Assembly: GCF_025370105.1 (NCBI RefSeq)
Contig: NZ_JANQBK010000014.1
Location: forward strand, 124,001 to 188,000
Length of the DNA stretch: 64,000 nt
Reading direction: 5' to 3'
Origin: Sphingomonas hylomeconis
GTDB taxonomy: Bacteria > Pseudomonadota > Alphaproteobacteria > Sphingomonadales > Sphingomonadaceae
Under the pieces are notes generated by a model that was not told the origin of the DNA, made no database searches, and saw nothing but the letters and a program-made list of their open reading frames with translations. A program made the position numbers and the translations under genes. Positions 52,680 through 61,335 of the stretch are shown here, piece after piece; position 1 is the stretch's first letter, and each line of letters begins with the position of its first letter.

Positions 52680-54199
52680 GCTGGGATCGTATCCTGGTTT
52701 GATGAAGCCTGATTGGCCTGCGGCAGCGCGAGCCGGAGCAGGCCGGCGGGGGTCGCTTCGTCGCGCGATACGATGCCGGCCAACACGCCTTCGCGCATCA
52801 CCGCGATCCGGTCCGCGACCCCGAGCACTTCTGCCATGTCGCTCGACGCGAACAGCACGGTCCCGCCGTCTTCGGCAAAGCGATAGATAAGCTCGTAGAT
52901 TTCGCTGCGCGCGCCGACGTCGATGCCGCGCGTCGGCTCGTCGAGCAGCAGCACGCGCGCTCCGGCCCACAGCCAGCGCGCGATGACGGCCTTTTGCTGG
53001 TTACCGCCTGACAGCGATCCTATCGCCGTTTCCGCGCCTGCCGTCTTGATGCGCAGCCGGCCGATCAGTTCGTTTGCGCCCGTTTGCTCCTCGTGCCGCC
53101 GCAACAGCGCGGTTGCGCCGGTCAGATTGCGCCATGGCAGCGCCAGATTTTCCCGCAGCGGTGCCAGCGGCACGATGCCGTCCTCCTTGCGGTCTTCAGG
53201 ACACAGAGCGAGGCCTGCGGCGATCGCGGCGCGCGGACTGCCCGGCGGGACAGCCTCACCATCGATCCGTACCGCGCCGGTATCGGGCATCGTCGCGCCG
53301 TAGATCAGGCGGAACAGTTCCGACCGCCCCGCGCCGACCAGGCCGAACAGCCCGAGAATCTCGCCGCGCGCGACGGTGAGACTGACGGGCGCCGCAACGC
53401 CCGGGCCGGCGAGCGCCGCCACCTCGACCATCGGCGGGCCCGCCGCCCGCGGACGATAGCCATAAACGTCGCTGATCGTACGCCCCGCCATCGCGCCGAC
53501 GAGCCGATCCGCGTCGTCGGCCGTGACCGGCGCCAGATCGAGCACATGCCTGCCGTCACGCAACACGGTCGCGCTGTCGGCCAGCGCATAGACCTCGTCC
53601 ATGCGATGGCTGACATAGATGATCGCGCAGCCGCTGGCCTTCAGATCGCCGATGATCGCCATCAGCCGCTCGGTTTCGCGAACGCTGAGCGAACTGGTCG
53701 GTTCGTCGAAGGCGATCACCTTTGCCTGCCGCAGCAGCGCGCGCCCGATCTCGACCATCTGCCGCCGCCCGATCGACAGCGCGCCGAGCCGCATATCGGG
53801 GTCGATCGCCTCGCCGAGCCGTTCGATCACGGCGATCGCCCGGGCGCGCAATGCAGCACGATCGACGAAGCCGGCCCGTGCCGGCAGCATGCCGAGCATG
53901 AGGTTTTCGGCCACGCTGAGCTGCGGGAACAGCTGCAGTTCCTGGTGGATGATCGCGATGCCGGCATTCTGGCTGTCGCGCGGCGACGTGAAGCGCTGCG
54001 CTACGCCGTCGATCCGCAACTCGCCGCTGTCCGGCGCATATTGACCGGCCATGATCTTGAGCAGGGTCGATTTGCCCGCGCCATTCTCACCGATCAGCGC
54101 GCGGACTTCTCCCGCGGCGACGGTAAAGCTCACGCCGTCCAGCGCGACAACCCCGGGAAAGGTCTTGCCGACCTGATGGAAGGTGATCATCGCACTCAC
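52676..54199 (-). CDS. Sugar ABC transporter, double ATPase (AraG/RbsA type)
   Basis: This is a 507-residue protein with two ABC domains. The first has GENGAGKST, IGRRQMVEIGRAL and FDEPTSSLS. The second has the degenerate Walker A GLVGAGRSE typical of this class, plus LSGGNQQKAVIARWL and LDEPTRGIDVG. The start is a GTG at 54199 that overlaps the binding-protein stop (GTGA); an ATG at 54190 is an alternative. It energises the permease encoded next. Confidence 0.92.
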   Translation of the reverse strand: MSAMITFHQVGKTFPGVVALDGVSFTVAAGEVRALIGENGAGKSTLLKIMAGQYAPDSGELRIDGVAQRFTSPRDSQNAGIAIIHQELQLFPQLSVAENLMLGMLPARAGFVDRAALRARAIAVIERLGEAIDPDMRLGALSIGRRQMVEIGRALLRQAKVIAFDEPTSSLSVRETERLMAIIGDLKASGCAIIYVSHRMDEVYALADSATVLRDGRHVLDLAPVTADDADRLVGAMAGRTISDVYGYRPRAAGPPMVEVAALAGPGVAAPVSLTVARGEILGLFGLVGAGRSELFRLIYGATMPDTGAVRIDGEAVPPGSPRAAIAAGLALCPEDRKEDGIVPLAPLRENLALPWRNLTGATALLRRHEEQTGANELIGRLRIKTAGAETAIGSLSGGNQQKAVIARWLWAGARVLLLDEPTRGIDVGARSEIYELIYRFAEDGGTVLFASSDMAEVLGVADRIAVMREGVLAGIVSRDEATPAGLLRLALPQANQASSNQDTIPA

Positions 54200-55185
54200 G
54201 CCTGCGCCTCCCGCGCCAGGACGGCGCGAAAATTGTCGCGCATCATCAGCGTGCCACTGGTTAGCGTGACGTCGGCCGGGCGCTGCCCACGCGCGATCCA
54301 CCGATACATCGCGGCGCTCGTATCATAGCCGTGCCGCCGCGGGCTGAGCAGCACGGTGGCGAAGAAACCGGTGGCACGCGGCTTGCCGAGTTCGGCAATG
54401 GCGGCTTCGGACCCGCCGATGCCGATCCCGATCAGACTCTTCTGCGCCAACGACAGGCCTTCCGCCGCCCGCACGCCGCCGACCACCGTTTCATCGTTCA
54501 GCCCGATGATGATCCAGCGATCGATCCGCGCCCGCGCGGTCAGCACCGGAGCAGCGGCGGTGAACGCCCCTTCGGTGTCGGTCGTACGCTGCGGCGCATC
54601 GAAGACCTGCGTATAGCCGTGGCGGCGCAGCGCGGCTACTGCGCCGCCGGTGCGCTCCCGCCCGGTTTCCAGGCTGTCATAGGCGATCCGCAGGATGCCG
54701 GTCTCGGCCGGCGCCCAGCCGCGCCGTCGCGCCTCGCTCGCTGCAGCCGTCCCCGCCAGGTCGCCGATCGCCAGCGCCGAAATGCCGACATGCGGGATGC
54801 CCGCGATCGGCGCCCCGCCAGCGGCCGACAGGCGATCGTCGACCGACATCGCCTTCATGCCGCTGTTGGCTGCGAAATCAGCGATCGCCGGCCCCAGCCG
54901 CGGGTCGGGCGCGCAGATTACGAACCCGCCGGCGTAGCGCGCATACAAGGTGTTCAGAGCGGATAAGACCCGATCGCCATCTTCGGCGCCGATCTCGATC
55001 AGCGAGAAGCCAAAGTCCCGCGCCGCGGCGCGCGCAAAGCGCCATTCGTCCTGGAACCATTGCTCCTGTGGCATCTTGACGATGAAGCCGATCCGTACAT
55101 GCTGCGGTGGCCGCGCGCAGCCGACAACGGCGAGACCGCCTGCGGCCACCGTGCCGCCAAGCATGGATCTGCGCGTAATCGGCAT
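54196..55185 (-). CDS. Sugar-binding lipoprotein of the ABC transporter (AraF-like)
   Basis: This is a 329-residue periplasmic binding protein. It starts with TRRSMLGGTVAAGGLAVVGC, a twin-arginine signal plus lipobox, so it is probably exported by Tat and lipidated at the Cys. The mature part (IGFIVKMPQEQWFQDEWRF, FVICAPDPRLGPAI, WIIIGLNDETVVGGVRAAEG) matches L-arabinose/D-galactose-binding proteins. It is the first gene of the leftward operon (binding protein, ATPase, permease, dgoD, SDR). A Tat signal on a binding protein is uncommon. Confidence 0.87.
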   Translation of the reverse strand: MPITRRSMLGGTVAAGGLAVVGCARPPQHVRIGFIVKMPQEQWFQDEWRFARAAARDFGFSLIEIGAEDGDRVLSALNTLYARYAGGFVICAPDPRLGPAIADFAANSGMKAMSVDDRLSAAGGAPIAGIPHVGISALAIGDLAGTAAASEARRRGWAPAETGILRIAYDSLETGRERTGGAVAALRRHGYTQVFDAPQRTTDTEGAFTAAAPVLTARARIDRWIIIGLNDETVVGGVRAAEGLSLAQKSLIGIGIGGSEAAIAELGKPRATGFFATVLLSPRRHGYDTSAAMYRWIARGQRPADVTLTSGTLMMRDNFRAVLAREAQA

Positions 55186-55240
55186 TGCCGTAGTGCCCCT
55201 CGCTATGCGCGGGATTGAAATCATCCCGATCGACAGACGC

Positions 55241-55258
55241 TTTAAGTCATATATATTC
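55241..55258 (+). promoter_or_regulatory. GTCATAT-core motif, candidate GntR operator (site 3)
   Basis: TTTAAGTCATATATATTC lies between the divergent binding-protein gene and the lactonase gene, 20 bases before the lactonase start. It shares TAAGTCATATATATT with site 4. Confidence 0.7.
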
Positions 55259-55277
55259 GTTGAAAAGAGGAAATCGC

Positions 55278-56138
55278 ATGGACGCGCATATTATCATTGA
55301 CCGCGGGGTCGTCGATCAGCTCGGCGAAGGCCCGACATGGAGCCCCTCGACGCAGAGAGTGTATTGGGTGGATATCGTCGGGCAAGCGCTGAATGCGCTC
55401 GACCTGGCGACACTGGACGTGAAGCGCTGGCCGATGCCCGAACGGATCGGCTGGGTGGTCGAGCGGCGCGATTGCGGCAATCTGCTTGCCGGTTTCAAGA
55501 GCGGGATCGTCGCGCTGTCGCTTGATCCGGTGACGATCCGCCCGCTCCTGTCGCCCGAGCCGGACCGCCCGGGCAACCGCCTGAACGACGCGAAGGTCGA
55601 TAGTGCTGGGCGCTTGTGGTTCGGGTCCAAGCATGACGAGGATCTCGAACAATCGGGTGCGCTATACCGCCTCGACTCCGATCGCCGTCCGACGCAGGTC
55701 GATGACGGCTATGCCGTCACCAACGGCCCCGCGTTCAGCCCCGACGGCCGCTATCTCTATCATGCCGATAGCGGACGCCGCGAAGTTTATCGCTTTGCGG
55801 TCGATGCGGCAGGCGCGCTCGGGCCACGCGAACTTCTGATCACGTTCGCGGAATCATGGGGCTATCCCGATGGCATGACGACGGACGCCGACGGCGGCTT
55901 GTGGATCGCGCACTGGGGCGGGGGCCGGATCAGCCGCTTCGACCCGGAAGGGCAGTTGGTTCGCTCGCATATGCTCCCTGCGGTCAACATCACCAGTTGT
56001 ACCTTCGCCGGGGACCGTCTCGATCGGTTGTTCGTCACCTCGGCTGCGCTCGAGTCGCCGGGCGGGCGGGCTGATGGCGCGCTGTTCGAGATCGACCCCG
56101 GCGTCCGCGGACTACCGCCCACGCCGTGCGCGGTCTGA
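55278..56138 (+). CDS. SMP-30/gluconolactonase-family lactonase
   Basis: This 286-residue six-bladed propeller lactonase has the metal ligands Glu17 (LGEGPTW), Asn149 (VTNGPAFSPDG) and Asp198 (GYPDGM), with NRLNDAKVD supplying a substrate-binding residue. The family hydrolyses aldonolactones. Here it most likely opens galactono-lactone to galactonate, between the SDR and DgoD steps. The start at 55278 follows GAGGAA. It is transcribed with the downstream GntR regulator, away from the transporter operon. Confidence 0.88.
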   Translation: MDAHIIIDRGVVDQLGEGPTWSPSTQRVYWVDIVGQALNALDLATLDVKRWPMPERIGWVVERRDCGNLLAGFKSGIVALSLDPVTIRPLLSPEPDRPGNRLNDAKVDSAGRLWFGSKHDEDLEQSGALYRLDSDRRPTQVDDGYAVTNGPAFSPDGRYLYHADSGRREVYRFAVDAAGALGPRELLITFAESWGYPDGMTTDADGGLWIAHWGGGRISRFDPEGQLVRSHMLPAVNITSCTFAGDRLDRLFVTSAALESPGGRADGALFEIDPGVRGLPPTPCAV

Positions 56139-56190
56139 TCGGAGCAACCGCGCATGGCGCTTTCGCCACGATGCGGATATTCATTGCAGT

Positions 56191-56976
56191 ATGCTGAAGA
56201 CCGACAAGATCCCGCGCATCGACGCCGGCGACGATCCATCGTTCGAGGACGCGGCGCGTCTGCCGGCCGATGATGGCCGCAACCTTACCTCGAGCATCGT
56301 CAACGACCTCGGTCTGGCGATTGTCACGCAGACCTACCGCCCGGGCGAACCCTTCCCGACCGAGGCCGAATTATGCCTGAGTTATGCCGCCAGTCGGCCG
56401 GTGTTGCGGGAGGCTGTGAAGATGCTCACTGCGAAGGGGCTGTTGCTCGCGCGCAAGCGTGCCGGCACGTTGGTGCAGCCCGAAGCGAACTGGAACCTGC
56501 TCGATCCCGATGTGCTGCGCTGGATGCTGCAGCGGGCCTTTTCGATCGATCTGCTGATCGACTTCACCGAGATCCGCATGTCGATCGAGCCGCGCGCCGC
56601 CACGCTTGCCGCGCATTCCGCGAGCGGGCCGCAGCGCCGCGCGATCATCGACGCGATCGATCGCATGTACGCCGCCGACCGCGGCGAGGAGGACGCGCTT
56701 GAGGCGGATATCGCGTTCCATATTGCGGTGCTGGAGGCGAGCAACAACCGTTTCATGCGGCAATTCACCGGTCTCGCCGAGACCACACTGCGCTTTTCGA
56801 TCCGCCGCACCAACGAATATAAAGGCGTGCCGCGCGCCAGCGCGCTCGATCACAAAAAGGTTGCCGACGCCATCGTTGGCGGGCGCGCGCAACTGGCGGG
56901 CACCCTGATGAGCAACCTCATTCGCGGCGCGCTCGATCTGCTGCTCGCCGCCAGCAACCTTCCGCCACGGCCCTGA
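56191..56976 (+). CDS. GntR (FadR/FCD) transcriptional regulator of the galactoside island
   Basis: This 261-residue regulator has an N-terminal winged helix (RPGEPFPTEAELCLSYAASR, PVLREAVKMLTAKGLLLARK) and a C-terminal FCD domain (FTEIRMSIEPRAATLAAH, ADIAFHIAVLEASNNRFM, DHKKVADAI) with metal-binding His residues. DgoR-type GntR proteins repress galactonate genes, and this one lies beside the lactonase. I infer that it binds the four GTCATAT-core sites. It ends 7 bases from the stop of the convergent acylase gene. Confidence 0.88.
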   Translation: MLKTDKIPRIDAGDDPSFEDAARLPADDGRNLTSSIVNDLGLAIVTQTYRPGEPFPTEAELCLSYAASRPVLREAVKMLTAKGLLLARKRAGTLVQPEANWNLLDPDVLRWMLQRAFSIDLLIDFTEIRMSIEPRAATLAAHSASGPQRRAIIDAIDRMYAADRGEEDALEADIAFHIAVLEASNNRFMRQFTGLAETTLRFSIRRTNEYKGVPRASALDHKKVADAIVGGRAQLAGTLMSNLIRGALDLLLAASNLPPRP

Positions 56977-56983
56977 TACGCCG

Positions 56984-59200
56984 TCACGGGGCGCCGCAGG
57001 GTGTGCCGGGAGCCGAAACGCGGCGGACGGGCACGGGCGGGTGTGCATCACCCGGACGATAGGGCCGGCCAGCCCCGGCCGGATCGAGGATGATCGGGCG
57101 CAGATCGCCGCTGGCATAGCGCTTCGCCTGGTCGTCGAAATGTGACGAGCCGGGATCGCCGCTTTCGCCCCCCGCCGACACCGCCCAGGCGCGGATGCGC
57201 GGGCCGAACTCGACCACCGCGACGAAGCTGTTCCCGCTGGTGCCGTACAGACAGCGCTGCCCCGGCTGTCGATCGACCCCGAACGACGCGAGCGACCCGA
57301 AATTGCCCGAGGTGAAGCCGATCGGCACACTCGGCGCGCGATCATCGAAGCGCGGCGCGATCGCGCCGTCAAGTCGCTGGAAGCGATTGATCCGCCCCCA
57401 CTCGACACGCCAGCTACCGAAATCGCGTTGCATCCGCGCGACCGCTGCATCGAGCGCGGCGACGCGATCGGCATCGGTCGTACGGGTCGCGAGATAGGCG
57501 AAGATCGGCACGTTCGCCGCCGCCGCTTTCGGGCCTTCGCTCGCCCACAACGCCTCGCCCCAATGCACTGCCAGCGTGGTCGGTTCGGACTCAATGCTCC
57601 AGCGCCGATCCCAGCGCGCCAACATCGCCATCGGCGCGGCCAGGCGCTGGCGCATGGCGGAGCGCGGCGGCAGCGCTTCGAACTCCTTCTGCAAGCGTGG
57701 GATCTGCTGATCGAACAACGGCAGAAAGCTATCGAAGGCGGTGCGCGTCAATGTCTGCGGCGAAAAGAGCTCGCCACGCGACAGCAACGCGGTGGCATGA
57801 TCGCCGCGCGGGTTGTCGCCGAGCAGGTCCATATAGCGCGGGAAGTCCGCCGCCTTGGGGCTGTCGGCGCCAGCCGCGGTCCACGGCGCGTTGTTCGTGT
57901 TGACCACCCAGCCGGTCGCCGGACGCACCACCTGGGGCAGGTCCTTTAACGCATGCAGCCCCTGCCAATCGGTCGCCGGATCGCTGCCATCGACCGGCCG
58001 GGTATAATCGAACCGATCGTTGCGAATGGGCACGAACTGCGGATGGAGATAGGCGATCGTGCCATCCGCCGCGGCAAGGATCGTGTTGTTCGACGCATTG
58101 GCCTTGCGCTCGGACACAGCAAGATAGTCTGCCAACGACCCGGCGCGCGTGCGCAGATAGCTCTGTTCGAGCGCGGCGCGCGGCCGGTTGAGCATCGCGA
58201 CCGCGATCCAGCGATCCTTTTCCTGCCGGATGATCGGCCCGTGATGCGTCGCCAGCACTGTAAAGCGGCGGGGGGCGATCGTGCCGTCGGGTTGACGCAC
58301 CCCGAGCGTCACGATCCGTTGCCGGACCGGCCGCCACGCGCGCCCGTAACGATAGGACAGCCGTCCGGCGCGGCGCGCGACCGCCACGGCGAACTCGTCG
58401 ATCGTATCGACGCCGCTCGACGTGTGCATCCAGCCGAGCTGCTTGTTGAACCCCTGATAGACGAAGAACTGCCCCCAGGTCGCCGCGCCATAGACGTCGA
58501 GCCCCTGCGTGCTGGTCACCTGCTGTTCGGCGCGGAAGAAGAACGAGGTGTGCGGATTGATCCACAACAGGGGATGCCCGCTGGCGCTGCGCGACGGGCC
58601 GATGGCGATGCCGTTCGAGCCCTTGGGTTCGATCAACCGCCCGGCGTCCGCCAATCGCGCCGGCGCGGGGCTTTTGCCGCCGCCATAAAAGGCTTCGAGC
58701 GCGGCCAAATCCACCCCCCGCTCGATATCGCCGCCGATGCTGCCTTCGGAAAAGGCCAACGCCATCCACGGTTCGAAACGGGTGATCCGCCGCGGTTGCA
58801 CCATCGGGTGGGTCGCCAGGTAATGGTTGAGACCGCCTGCCCAGGCATCCATGAGGGCGCGCAGCCACGCCGGGCTGCGCCGATACTCGCCCGGCAAGGC
58901 ATCGAGATCGAGAAACAGCCGCTGACGCAGATCCGCCCACAGTGCCGGCTCCCCCTCCGCTTCGGCCAGCCGCCCCATCGCGGCGAGATAATTATGCTCG
59001 ATGCGCGGAAAGTCGTCTTCGGCCTGGGCGTACATCATGCCGAACACCGCATCCGCGTCGGTCGTGCCGCGAATATGCGCGATGCCGAAAGAATCGCGCG
59101 CAATCGTCACGTGGCGCACGTGAGCCGCCGGGCCGGGTGCCGCGGCGCTGACCGCCGTCGACAGCATCGCCATTCCCAGCGCTGCAAGCAATTTCCCCAT
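56984..59200 (-). CDS. Penicillin-acylase-family (Ntn) amidohydrolase, exported
   Basis: This is a 738-residue precursor from the ATG at 59200, after AAAGGAG. The signal peptide is MGKLLAALGMAMLSTAVSAA. After autocleavage before Ser195 in EPKGSNGIAIG, that serine becomes the N-terminal nucleophile. Later motifs are NPHTSFFF, NNTILAAADGTIAYLHP, THHGP and TSGNFGSL. Family members hydrolyse N-acyl bonds in penicillins, acyl-homoserine lactones or acylated amines. Its promoter region carries the same GTCATAT-core motif as the galactoside genes, so the substrate may be an acylated amino-sugar or related conjugate. Confidence 0.88.
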   Translation of the reverse strand: MGKLLAALGMAMLSTAVSAAAPGPAAHVRHVTIARDSFGIAHIRGTTDADAVFGMMYAQAEDDFPRIEHNYLAAMGRLAEAEGEPALWADLRQRLFLDLDALPGEYRRSPAWLRALMDAWAGGLNHYLATHPMVQPRRITRFEPWMALAFSEGSIGGDIERGVDLAALEAFYGGGKSPAPARLADAGRLIEPKGSNGIAIGPSRSASGHPLLWINPHTSFFFRAEQQVTSTQGLDVYGAATWGQFFVYQGFNKQLGWMHTSSGVDTIDEFAVAVARRAGRLSYRYGRAWRPVRQRIVTLGVRQPDGTIAPRRFTVLATHHGPIIRQEKDRWIAVAMLNRPRAALEQSYLRTRAGSLADYLAVSERKANASNNTILAAADGTIAYLHPQFVPIRNDRFDYTRPVDGSDPATDWQGLHALKDLPQVVRPATGWVVNTNNAPWTAAGADSPKAADFPRYMDLLGDNPRGDHATALLSRGELFSPQTLTRTAFDSFLPLFDQQIPRLQKEFEALPPRSAMRQRLAAPMAMLARWDRRWSIESEPTTLAVHWGEALWASEGPKAAAANVPIFAYLATRTTDADRVAALDAAVARMQRDFGSWRVEWGRINRFQRLDGAIAPRFDDRAPSVPIGFTSGNFGSLASFGVDRQPGQRCLYGTSGNSFVAVVEFGPRIRAWAVSAGGESGDPGSSHFDDQAKRYASGDLRPIILDPAGAGRPYRPGDAHPPVPVRRVSAPGTPCGAP

Positions 59201-59220
59201 ACCACGCTCCTTTGACACGG

Positions 59221-59240
59221 GCATAAGTCATATATATTAC
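59221..59240 (+). promoter_or_regulatory. GTCATAT-core motif, candidate GntR operator (site 4)
   Basis: GCATAAGTCATATATATTAC lies between the divergent acylase and M24-like genes, 20 bases before the acylase start and 33 before the M24 start. It matches site 3 over 15 bases. Confidence 0.7.
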
Positions 59241-59273
59241 CCGCCGCAATAGCCGTTGCAAAAGGATTTTGCC

Positions 59274-60635
59274 GTGACCATCGCCCTTCGCCCGGTGACG
59301 ATACCCGATTTCGGGCCGATCGCAGCGCCGCCGGCCCTGCCGGCCGAAACCTATGCCGCACGCTGCGACGCGGCGCTGCAGGCGGCGGGGACCGATTGGC
59401 TGGCAGTCTATGCGGATCGCGAACACCTGGCCAACGTGATGTTCCTCGCCGGCTTCGAGCCGCGTTTCGAAGAAGCGATCCTGCTGCTCGGTCCGGACAG
59501 GCGGCGTGTGGTGATCACCGGTAACGAATGCGAATCCTATGCCGCGCTGTCGCCCCTGCCGGGCGTCGCAGTGCTGTTGTCGCAGACGATGAGCCTGTTG
59601 GGGCAGGATCGCAGCACCGCGCCGCGCGTCACCGATGTGCTGCAGAGCGCCGGCTTACGTCGCGGCGACCGCGTCGGCGTGATCGGCTGGAAATATCTCG
59701 AGGCGGCAGAGTGGGATGGCCCGGCACCGAGCTTCGTCCCGGCAATCTATCTCGACGCGCTGCGCAGCGTGGCGGGGGGAGAACAAGTCAGCGACGTCAC
59801 GCAGGTGATGCTGCACCCCGAGACCGGGCAGCGCTCGATCATCGACGCCGATCAGATCGCGATCTTCGAAGCGGCGGCGGCGCGCGCGTCGGACATGGTG
59901 TGGAGCGTCGTGCGCGGCACGCGCCCCGGTGATCTGGAGCGCGATGCAGCGCTCAACCTCAAGTATCGCGGCGAACCGATGAACGTGCACGCGATGCTGG
60001 CAACCGGCGACGCCGCGGGCGGCGCGGTGATCGGCCTGGCCAGCCCGGGCTGGCGGCGGATCGCCAAAGGCGACGGGGCGTCCACAGCGGTCGGGCTATG
60101 GGGCGGGCTGACCGCGCGTGCGGGGCTGATCGACGATGACAATGACGAGTTCGTGGCCATCGCCGCGGCCTATTTCGCCGGTCTGATCCGCTGGTATGCG
60201 CTGGCCGACATCGGCGTCGCCGGCGGCGATCTGTACGCCGGCGTCAGCGAGACGCTGGCCGAGGGGGGATTGCGCTCGCTGCTCAATCCCGGCCACCTCA
60301 CCGGCCACGAAGAATGGTCGCACACGCCGATCCGTCCCGGTTCGGACGACCGCATCCGGTCCGGAATGCACATGCAGGTAGACATCATTCCGACGCCGAT
60401 GCGCGATGGCTGGGCGCTGAATTGCGAAGACAGCGTGGTCTTCGCCGACACTGCACTGCGCTGCGATATCGCTGCGCGCTACCCGGATATGTGGGCACGC
60501 ATGAACGCGCGCCGCGCGTTTGCCGCAAACGTGTTGGGCGTGCCGATGCACGATGCCATTCTGCCCTTATCCTCAATTCCCTTGTGCCTGGCACCCCTGT
60601 GGCTGCGAAGCGATCACCTGCTGGCTCGATCCTAA
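59274..60635 (+). CDS. M24 (creatinase/prolidase-like) protein
   Basis: This is a 453-residue protein from the GTG at 59274, 8 bases after AAGGA; a TTG at 59256 is also in frame. An N-terminal creatinase-like domain (AVYADREHLANVMFLAGFEP, DRVGVIGWKYLE) is followed by a pita-bread domain (GHLTGHEEWSHTPIRPGSDD and GWALNCEDSVVFAD). The His and a Glu of the metal site can be seen, but the usual paired Asp ligands are not clear, so catalysis may be altered or metal-free as in creatinase. It is divergent from the acylase and shares its operator region. Confidence 0.82.
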   Translation: MTIALRPVTIPDFGPIAAPPALPAETYAARCDAALQAAGTDWLAVYADREHLANVMFLAGFEPRFEEAILLLGPDRRRVVITGNECESYAALSPLPGVAVLLSQTMSLLGQDRSTAPRVTDVLQSAGLRRGDRVGVIGWKYLEAAEWDGPAPSFVPAIYLDALRSVAGGEQVSDVTQVMLHPETGQRSIIDADQIAIFEAAAARASDMVWSVVRGTRPGDLERDAALNLKYRGEPMNVHAMLATGDAAGGAVIGLASPGWRRIAKGDGASTAVGLWGGLTARAGLIDDDNDEFVAIAAAYFAGLIRWYALADIGVAGGDLYAGVSETLAEGGLRSLLNPGHLTGHEEWSHTPIRPGSDDRIRSGMHMQVDIIPTPMRDGWALNCEDSVVFADTALRCDIAARYPDMWARMNARRAFAANVLGVPMHDAILPLSSIPLCLAPLWLRSDHLLARS

Positions 60636-61335
60636 AAGCCATCGGGCTCGCCCCTTCGCCGCCAACAAGATGGTGTATCGTGGCAGCTGCTTTTCGAGAG
60701 CGAATGTGATTGCAGCCTCTGCACGAACGATGCCCGAATCGGTCTCGACCTGATTTCGTGCATCACGGGAGCCAGGCGCATTTTGTGGATCTGGACGTGT
60801 CCGTGAAAGAGGCGTCAGTGTTCGTGGTGGCTGCAGCCCTTTTCGAGTGGCAAGGGCGTCCAGAAGATTGATCCACGCCGCCTTTCGCAAACCATCATGC
60901 GGCTACTGGCCGCCCCGCGAGAAAGGCACGAAGTCTGTTGGTATTTCTGCCTAGCAATCCGTCAAATCGGCGATCTCCCAGCGGCGAGAGCAGCCTGCGC
61001 CTATTGGGTCGAGCCGCGATAGAGAAGCAGCCATCCCGGTTTCCAGCGTCCATCGTTGTCCCGGACAGTGAGAGCGATTGCGATCAGCTATGGCAGCTAT
61101 TGCCCTTTCAGCTTCAAAAGCCGCCGGTTGGCTAGCGGCCCAGTTTCAGTTGTCAAACAGCACCTGAACAAGCGTCCGGAGTTGGGGAGTGGGCGAGGGA
61201 CGCTGAACGACCACTTGTGGGTCAAAATCGCGTCGGGCAATGCCTGGCGCGCGCCGCAAGCTGGGCAGGTTTCTCGACACATCTACAGAAGAGTACGAGT
61301 GCCGTGTCCGCCTGCGTATGTATCCGGGAAGGCAG
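60636..61335. other. Intergenic region with repeat
   Basis: This 700-base gap between the M24-like gene and the TetR gene has no supported gene. It includes the 60-bp repeat copy at 61165. Short frames on both strands have no family-like content. Confidence 0.5.
61165..61224 (+). repeat. 60-bp dispersed repeat, copy 5
   Basis: It begins TGAACAAGCG, has GAACGACC at offset 41 and ends TGTGGGTCA. Copies 1 and 5 share the first 18 bases exactly. Confidence 0.7.

Noticed and set aside
53084..54328. A 414-codon plus-strand frame
   Set aside because: It is antisense to the ABC ATPase gene and has Arg/Gln/His-rich shadow composition.
57953..59215. A 420-codon plus-strand frame
   Set aside because: It is antisense to the penicillin-acylase gene, whose signal peptide and catalytic Ser are clear.
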